Assembly (NCBI GenBank): GCA_963999645.1
Contig: CAXEUY010000009.1
Coordinates: forward strand, 1-64,000
DNA length: 64,000 bases
Reading direction: 5' to 3'
Source: MedAcidi-G1 sp002294285
Lineage (GTDB): Bacteria; Actinomycetota; Acidimicrobiia; Acidimicrobiales; MedAcidi-G1
Shown: piece by piece, positions 59,065 through 64,000 of the stretch
Layout: every line of letters begins with the position of its first letter
How positions within the stretch are numbered: the stretch's first letter is position 1
Translations under genes and position numbers: made by a program
Notes under the pieces: generated by a model
Databases searched by the model: none
Told to the model about the DNA's origin: nothing
What the model saw: the letters and a program-made list of their open reading frames with translations, nothing else

Positions 59065-60128
59065 GAGTTTTTCCAAGCCGTTCTTAGAATCACAACAAAG
59101 AAAGGTGCACCGAGGAAAGCTGTCACAACTCCAATTGGTATTTCTGCTGGTTGGAGGATTAACCGAGCAACTAAATCAGCTATGACTAGAAACGCTCCAC
59201 CTAAAAAAATCGTCATAGGGATTATGACTCTGTAACTACTTCCAAAAATCAGACGAATTGTGTGTGGTACTATCACACCTACAAATCCAATAAGCCCACT
59301 TACAGCAACTGCAGCTGCTGTTCCTAGAGAAGCAGCAATTACTGTAATCAAACGCATACGTCTCACATCTAAACCTAAAGAGCCGGCTTCTTCATCTCCT
59401 ACGGTCAAAGCATCTAAGCGCCTTCTTGCCAGAAAAATCACAGTGATGCAAATGAGAGTGTAAGGGGCTAGCAGGGTAACCTCATCCCAACCAGCTGTTC
59501 TTAACTGACCTAAAACAAAGAAATAAACTTGGCGTATAGTTTCCGATTCGCGTTGTTGGACGAATGTTTGAACTGCTGTAAAAAAACTAGCTACAGCAAC
59601 TCCAGCTAGAACAAGGCTTGTTACTTGGTCCAACATTCCGCGACTTCCACCAACCGTGTATGTCAGAGCTACTGCAATTAGTGCTCCCGCAAAAGCTGCT
59701 AACGGCACAGGGTCAAGAAAGCCTAACCCATCCCCTACGCCTGAAACTATTGCAATCGTTGCTCCAAATCCTGCACCAGCAGCAACTCCCAGAAGATAAG
59801 GATCTGCTAATGGGTTTCTAAAAACCCCCTGATAGGCACCTCCTGCTGTGGCCAGCATGGAACCCACTAATAGGCCTAAAACCACCCTTGGAAGACGAAT
59901 TTCAAGAAGTATTGCTTGCTGCCTGGAACTCAAACCTGAATCCAGGTCAACTAAGGGCAACTTATTCAATAACTCTTCGATGACAGCTGTGAAACCGAGA
60001 TCTGCAGGACCAAAAACTAAACCTGCCAGAGCGGCGGCTGCTACTGAAACTAAAGCAAAGAACAGTTGCGTCTTTTTTAATGAAGTTGGTTTTACAACGA
60101 AATCCTTACCATCAATGAAAGAACTCAC
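59061..60128 (-). CDS. btuC: Cobalamin-type ABC transporter permease (FecCD family)
   Basis: A 355-residue FecCD/BtuC permease with about ten membrane helices. Family segments are EIRLPRVVLGLLVGSMLATA, GGAYQGVFRNPLADPYLLG, and GFVGVIVPHTIRLIFGSSYR near the C terminus. It forms a homodimer channel with two BtuD subunits. The GTG start is 20 bases after the binding-protein gene. It shares the riboswitch-controlled transcript. Confidence 0.92.
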   Translation of the reverse strand: MSSFIDGKDFVVKPTSLKKTQLFFALVSVAAAALAGLVFGPADLGFTAVIEELLNKLPLVDLDSGLSSRQQAILLEIRLPRVVLGLLVGSMLATAGGAYQGVFRNPLADPYLLGVAAGAGFGATIAIVSGVGDGLGFLDPVPLAAFAGALIAVALTYTVGGSRGMLDQVTSLVLAGVAVASFFTAVQTFVQQRESETIRQVYFFVLGQLRTAGWDEVTLLAPYTLICITVIFLARRRLDALTVGDEEAGSLGLDVRRMRLITVIAASLGTAAAVAVSGLIGFVGVIVPHTIRLIFGSSYRVIIPMTIFLGGAFLVIADLVARLILQPAEIPIGVVTAFLGAPFFVVILRTAWKNS

Positions 60129-60148
60129 CTTATTTCACTGGCATTTCG

Positions 60149-61021
60149 TTAGCCTAAAATCTTCTCAATTTCGGCACGAACAGAAGTAAGGAAATCTACT
60201 ACTCGTGGCCCCCAACGCCCCGAAGTGTCTGTATCTACTGGTATCACTTGACCTGACACTACAGCCGTCATGGAGCCCCAACCTGGTCTAGCAGCAACAG
60301 TTTCAGCAGATTCACCCCAATCGGCATCTCCTAAGAAAATAAGATCTGGATCTGCATCGATTATAAATTCTGCAGATAGCTGCGGCCATCCAAATCCGCC
60401 TTCAATAGCAGGATCAGCAATATTTGAAAGACCAAGAAGCGAATAAAGCTTGCCTAAAAATGTCTTTGAAGTCGGCGAATAAAAAGTGTTGTCAATTTCA
60501 TGGTAATAAGAAAGACCATCTCCTAATTTGTTTGAAGATATTTCATCCAAATCTGATTTAATGCTCTCAACTAATTGATCAGCTTCTGACTCACGCCCGG
60601 TTAATAAGCCCAACTCATTTATTTGTGAATAAGTGTCTTCCATAGAAGATGCTGCCGGTTGAAGTAGAGTTTTAACTCCCAGTGCCTCAAGTCCTGCAAC
60701 AAGATCACCTGGGTCATATGAGGCAACTACAAGATCAGGTTGATATTCAGCAATAGATTCAATGTTTGGGGTATATCCAGAAAGAGATGTCATTGGAGCT
60801 TCTTCAGGAAAATTCGACTGATCATCAACCGCGACAACCTGACTACCAGCGCCTATAGCGAATAGTATTTCGGTAGCTGTTGGCGAAAGAGAAATAATAT
60901 TCTCTGCGATTTCGATAGAAGAACCGCCTGAAACTGGGACTTGTTCCGTCCCTCCATCAGAAGCACAAGAAATGCCTAAAAGCGAAAAAACGCTTACCAA
61001 CAAAAAAAATTTCAACTTCAT
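60149..61021 (-). CDS. btuF: Cobalamin-type ABC transporter substrate-binding lipoprotein
   Basis: A 290-residue class III binding protein (BtuF/FhuD fold). It has a signal segment with lipobox LLGISC (about 15-20). The mature part starts with the family's IISLSPTATEILFAIGAG, followed by VVAVDDQSNFP and the long bridging helix region. The C-terminal GWGSMTAVVSGQVIPVD is typical. The ATG is preceded by GGGAGGAGG. It is the first gene downstream of the cobalamin riboswitch, which supports corrinoid rather than siderophore binding. Confidence 0.9.
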   Translation of the reverse strand: MKLKFFLLVSVFSLLGISCASDGGTEQVPVSGGSSIEIAENIISLSPTATEILFAIGAGSQVVAVDDQSNFPEEAPMTSLSGYTPNIESIAEYQPDLVVASYDPGDLVAGLEALGVKTLLQPAASSMEDTYSQINELGLLTGRESEADQLVESIKSDLDEISSNKLGDGLSYYHEIDNTFYSPTSKTFLGKLYSLLGLSNIADPAIEGGFGWPQLSAEFIIDADPDLIFLGDADWGESAETVAARPGWGSMTAVVSGQVIPVDTDTSGRWGPRVVDFLTSVRAEIEKILG

Positions 61022-61109
61022 TTTCCTCCTCCCTTAAAGCACGGTAGAGAAAAGAAAAACTTCATTCTTAACCGCTCCTCCTCGGGAACTTATGGTTTAC
61101 TATTTTCTC

Positions 61110-61200
61110 CTACCCTTAGGTCTGACTTACCTCAATGAGGAACACAGTTGCGGGACAGTAACGGATTCAAACCGTTTTCTAATGTAGGAACCACCACAAT
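61110..61200 (-). promoter_or_regulatory. Cobalamin riboswitch upstream of btuFCD
   Basis: Read on the minus strand the leader contains the conserved cobalamin-aptamer core: ACGGTTTGAATCCGT (P3 hairpin), then CTGTCCCGCAACTGTG (the CCCGCAAC junction) and the B12 box TAAGTCAGACC. About 90 bases separate the aptamer from the start codon. In that stretch GGTAGGAG and CGAGGAGGAG may compete with the true ribosome site GGGAGGAGG, so translational control is plausible. The rest of 61022-61228 holds no gene. Confidence 0.8.
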
Positions 61201-61228
61201 ATCGTGAAAATTGACTTAATTAAAGTTT

Positions 61229-61966
61229 TCAATAGCGTAATGTTTCCAGAGCAACCGCCGTGTACTCCGGTTTACTTATCAAAAGTCCAGGAACCACTGG
61301 TCGCTCTTTGTTATAAGTTAAGTGGGAACCATCCACTCCACTAACATCCAAACCTGCTGCGATTGCTACTGCGGCCGGAGCACATACGTCCCATTCGTAC
61401 AAACCTGAAGGATGAACGTAAATATCAGCAGATCCGCCCACAACTGCCATAGCCTTAACTCCAGCAGAACCTACTGAATGCACAACACCACCTACAGATG
61501 CTGCGACGGCTTCTGCCTCACCCCACTGTGAACGACTCGTAATGACAATCGGAGGATCATTAACAGAGTCTTGTTTTGTAGGAATCTGAAGTGTCCCATA
61601 GAGAGTTCCTATAGCGGGCAAATTGACTGCTGCTGCCGAAGGCTGACCACCTTCAACCAAAGCAACATGAACTGCCCATTCCACACTTCCTACTCGTCCA
61701 TAATCCTGTGTTCCATCTAGAGGGTCAACAATCCACACTCTTTCAGCTCCCAAACGAGCCTTGTCATCGCGCCCTTCCTCTGACAATAAAAAATCTTCAG
61801 GACAAAGTTCACTAAGCCGTCTACTTATGTGGAGATGCGCTTCTCGGTCAGCTGTTAACTGCAACTGGTACCCAGAAATTCCTTTCTCGACGGCTTTTTC
61901 TCTCAACTCTAAAAGCAACTCACCGGCTTCTCTTGCTAAAAGACCTGCTATTTCATGGTCATTCAT
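61229..61966 (-). CDS. Inositol monophosphatase-family phosphatase (CysQ-like)
   Basis: A 245-residue metal-dependent phosphatase of the inositol monophosphatase/CysQ superfamily. Metal ligands are in LLSEEGRDD and VWIVDPLDGTQDYG (D-P-L-D-G-T), with a third in YEWDVCAPAAVAIAAG. Members act on inositol phosphates, fructose bisphosphate or 3'-phosphoadenosine 5'-phosphate; the extended form with HISRRLSELCPED resembles actinobacterial CysQ. The substrate is not certain. TAAGGT nine bases before the ATG suggests a very short leader. It lies upstream of the btu operon on the same strand. Confidence 0.85.
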   Translation of the reverse strand: MNDHEIAGLLAREAGELLLELREKAVEKGISGYQLQLTADREAHLHISRRLSELCPEDFLLSEEGRDDKARLGAERVWIVDPLDGTQDYGRVGSVEWAVHVALVEGGQPSAAAVNLPAIGTLYGTLQIPTKQDSVNDPPIVITSRSQWGEAEAVAASVGGVVHSVGSAGVKAMAVVGGSADIYVHPSGLYEWDVCAPAAVAIAAGLDVSGVDGSHLTYNKERPVVPGLLISKPEYTAVALETLRY

Positions 61967-62071
61967 AACTGCCTGACCTTAGTCGCAAAAAAGAGATAAA
62001 CACATCTTTATGGTTTTAAGCGCTACCTTTATTACAAGTCATTTGAATAAAATTTTTTGAGGGGTTCAAAA

Positions 62072-63007
62072 ATGGCATTTGGAAGAATTACAGGATGGGC
62101 AATTGACCTTCCCGAGAGAATCCTCACAAATGATGAACTTTCACAAATGGTTGACACTTCAGACGAGTGGATTAGAGAAAGAAGCGGGATTTCCACGCGT
62201 CATATTGATGGAAAAGTTAGCGAAATGTCCACCAATGCTGGTAGAGCAGCATTGGAAAAGGCTGGTATTAAACCTGAGGAAATAGATCTTTTTATTCTCG
62301 CTACTACAACAGCAGACAAAGTTGTACCTGCAACTTCTTCAATAGTTCAAAATAATCTCGGCTTGTCATGTGGTGCCTTTGATCTGAATGCTGCATGTTC
62401 CGGTTTCGTTTACGGACTTGTAACTGCAATGCAGTTTTCTGATAGTGGAATGGAAAAAATTCTACTTATAGGAAGTGACTCCTTAAGCACATTCACCGAC
62501 TGGGAGGACCGTTCTACTTGTGTCCTATTTGGTGATGGTGCTGGAGCAGTGGTGATCGAAAGAACATCAGAAAAACCATGCTTTCTCGGATGGGATCTTA
62601 TGGCCGACGGATCCGCAGCGGACCTTCTCTATTGTGACCACGGAGGCAAAATAGTCATGCATGGTCAAGAAGTGTTCAGACGTGCTGTAATTGCGATGGA
62701 AAATGCTGCTAATACAGCTATGGAAAAAGCCGGAGTGAAAAGCGATGACATATCACTTGTTGTACCACACCAAGCAAATGTCCGAATTATTGATACAGCA
62801 ATGAAGCGACTTGGGATCGATCAAGAAAAAGCTGCCCTTGTAATGGATAAAACAGGAAATACTTCTGCAGCTTCTATCCCTCTAGCACTAATTGATTCGG
62901 TGGAATCTGGTCGTGTTAATGAAGACGACTTACTGCTACTTGTAGGATTTGGGGCTGGTATGACATCAGCAGCCGCGGTGGTTAGATGGAATCCAACAGG
63001 CAACTAA
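62072..63007 (+). CDS. fabH: 3-oxoacyl-[acyl-carrier-protein] synthase III
   Basis: A 311-residue KAS III that starts fatty acid synthesis by condensing acetyl- or branched acyl-CoA with malonyl-ACP. The catalytic triad is visible: Cys in DLNAACSGFVYGL (about 112), His in VPHQANVRI (about 241) and Asn in KTGNTSAAS (about 271). The N-terminal DTSDEWIRERSGISTRHI is diagnostic. The ATG at 62072 follows GAGGGG and is preferred to an in-frame start five codons upstream. No fabD or acpP follows; the next gene is an ABC-F ATPase. Confidence 0.95.
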   Translation: MAFGRITGWAIDLPERILTNDELSQMVDTSDEWIRERSGISTRHIDGKVSEMSTNAGRAALEKAGIKPEEIDLFILATTTADKVVPATSSIVQNNLGLSCGAFDLNAACSGFVYGLVTAMQFSDSGMEKILLIGSDSLSTFTDWEDRSTCVLFGDGAGAVVIERTSEKPCFLGWDLMADGSAADLLYCDHGGKIVMHGQEVFRRAVIAMENAANTAMEKAGVKSDDISLVVPHQANVRIIDTAMKRLGIDQEKAALVMDKTGNTSAASIPLALIDSVESGRVNEDDLLLLVGFGAGMTSAAAVVRWNPTGN

Positions 63008-63037
63008 CCATACTGCTACTTCCATTACATAAAGATG

Positions 63038-63043
63038 TAGTCT
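63038..63043 (+). promoter_or_regulatory. -10 box TAGTCT for a leaderless ABC-F gene
   Basis: TAGTCT followed by seven bases and GTG at 63051, within the 43-base gap after fabH. No ribosome binding site is present. Confidence 0.35.
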
Positions 63044-63050
63044 CTCACGT

Positions 63051-64000
63051 GTGCTAACTGCCTCAGGATTAACTAAGTCTTTTGGACCAAGGACACTTTT
63101 CAAGAATGTCTCTCTCCAACTAGGTTCCGGACGTCGCGTTGCTCTTATTGGCAGTAACGGAACCGGTAAGACTACTTTGCTGGAAATATTAACTGGACTT
63201 CAGGAGGCTGATGCAGGAGAAATACACAAACCGCAAGAAATGAGAATCGGCTACCTCCCTCAGGAACTGAAATCAACTCAAAGTAAAAGCGTTCTAGAGG
63301 AAGTGCTGTCAGGAGCGGAAGACATTAACCAATTAGCAATACAGATCAAAAAATTAAGTGCTGAACTAGAAGATTCGACTGGGAATCAAAAAGCTGACCT
63401 AATTTCCCGCTTCGGGGAAGCTCAGTCAAGGTTTGAACAAATAGGTGGATATGCAATTGAAGCCGAAGCACACAGACTTCTCTCTGGACTGGGATTCAAC
63501 TCTCAAGATCACAATCGTTTTGTTAACCAACTCTCTGGTGGTTGGCAAATGCGCGTCGCCTTAGCGCGACTACTGCTGTCCAAACCCGATCTGCTAATTC
63601 TCGATGAACCAACTAACCACTTGGATGTTGACAGTGTTACTTGGCTAGAAAGCTATTTAGAAAAATGGCATAACGGTTTGTTATTTGTGAGTCACGATCG
63701 AGATTTTATAGATGGCATCGCAAATAAAATCATTGAACTTTCATCGGGACGTGCAACTGAATATTCTGGCAGCTTTGCAGAGTTTGTCGTCTCTAGAGAA
63801 GAACGTATCAACCAGCAAAAAGCTTTGGCTTCTCATCAAGCTAAGGAAATTTCCGATACCGAAAGGTTCATCGAACGTTTTAGATATAAAGCTACAAAAG
63901 CTAAACAAGTTCAAAGTCGAATAAAAGCTCTGGAAAAGCTCGAGAAAATAGTCATTGAAAAAGAAAACGATCCAAAAACAAACTTTGATTTCCCAGAACC
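63051..64000 (+). CDS. ABC-F family ATPase (partial, runs off the window)
   Basis: The first 316 codons of an ABC-F protein, which acts on the ribosome rather than in transport. It begins VLTASGLTKSFGPRTLF (GTG start). The first ABC domain has Walker A ALIGSNGTGKTTLLE, signature LSGGWQMRVALARLLL and Walker B LLILDEPTNHLDVDS, with the FVSHDRDF H-loop. The interdomain linker then begins, with many Lys/Glu/Gln residues (FRYKATKAKQVQSRIKALEK). The second ATPase domain lies beyond the window. Members include Uup, EttA-like translation factors and antibiotic-resistance proteins; which type this is cannot be decided from the N-terminal half. Confidence 0.9.
   Translation, partial: MLTASGLTKSFGPRTLFKNVSLQLGSGRRVALIGSNGTGKTTLLEILTGLQEADAGEIHKPQEMRIGYLPQELKSTQSKSVLEEVLSGAEDINQLAIQIKKLSAELEDSTGNQKADLISRFGEAQSRFEQIGGYAIEAEAHRLLSGLGFNSQDHNRFVNQLSGGWQMRVALARLLLSKPDLLILDEPTNHLDVDSVTWLESYLEKWHNGLLFVSHDRDFIDGIANKIIELSSGRATEYSGSFAEFVVSREERINQQKALASHQAKEISDTERFIERFRYKATKAKQVQSRIKALEKLEKIVIEKENDPKTNFDFPE

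Noticed and set aside
1..64000. CRISPR arrays, toxin-antitoxin pairs, transposases, integrases or prophage genes.
   Set aside because: I looked for spaced repeats, transposase/integrase motifs and small paired genes on both strands and found none; the only repeats are short in-frame units within rho.

Overview
The window reads as ordinary chromosome of an uncultured, AT-leaning (about 40% G+C by eye) actinobacterium, most likely a marine member of the class Acidimicrobiia. The class assignment is an inference. It rests on Actinomycetota-type families (the DUF3090 / SCO1664 / MSMEG_4193 trio, DUF3107, mycothiol-dependent maleylpyruvate isomerase-like proteins, F420/luciferase-like oxidoreductases, PdtaS-like kinase), on the actinobacterial order argS-lysA-hom-thrC-[thrB slot]-rho-rpmE-prfA-prmC-tsaC-rpiB, and on many start codons preceded directly by a TANNNT box, as in leaderless actinobacterial transcripts. 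I found no insertion sequence, prophage, CRISPR array or defence locus. Coding density is very high and no gene-free stretch exceeds 300 bases.

Layout. 0.1-14 kb: an accessory/catabolic block with a PAC2 protein, two DinB/MDMPI-type proteins, a thiolase next to an HMG-CoA-synthase-like protein fused to a DUF35 OB-fold, a class III CoA-transferase, a Rieske oxygenase, MsrA, a DsbA-like protein, an acyl-CoA ligase, a luciferase-like monooxygenase with an adjacent TetR regulator, and an FMN-dependent 2-hydroxy-acid dehydrogenase. 13.9-27 kb (minus strand): the housekeeping run rpiB, tsaC, prmC, prfA, an unknown gene, rpmE (type B), rho, a phosphoglycerate-mutase-family protein in the thrB position, thrC, hom, lysA, argS. 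27-33 kb: a small beta-rich protein, an EamA exporter, a phosphonate-type ABC importer (phnDCEE) and a ROK-family kinase. 33-46 kb: dienelactone hydrolase, tRNA-Arg(CCG), an FrhB-like Fe-S protein, family 5 uracil-DNA glycosylase, the histidine phosphatase/DUF3090/SCO1664 trio, etfBA, a lipid kinase, a glycerophosphodiesterase, a PdtaS-like kinase, DUF3107, Mrp and a SufR-like regulator. 46-52.7 kb: a complete System I cytochrome c maturation operon (ccmABCDEFGH), including a 52-codon ccmD. 52.7-58 kb: two small envelope proteins, Nudix, Fur, a second luciferase-like oxidoreductase, class I fumarase and a haloalkane dehalogenase. 58-61 kb: a cobalamin-type ABC importer behind a cobalamin riboswitch. 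61-64 kb: inositol monophosphatase family protein, FabH and the start of an ABC-F ATPase.

How it fits together: the cell appears to be an aerobic heterotroph that activates organic acids to CoA esters, oxidises them with electrons going through ETF to a cytochrome c chain matured by Ccm, imports B12 and phosphonate-like compounds, and relies on low-molecular-weight thiol and F420 chemistry. The points most worth a second look are the phosphoglycerate-mutase-like candidate homoserine kinase in place of ThrB, the HMGS-DUF35 fusion lacking both its catalytic and its zinc-binding cysteines, System I cytochrome c maturation in an actinobacterium, and the repeated TANNNT-N6-start promoter architecture, including one pair of back-to-back overlapping -10 boxes.
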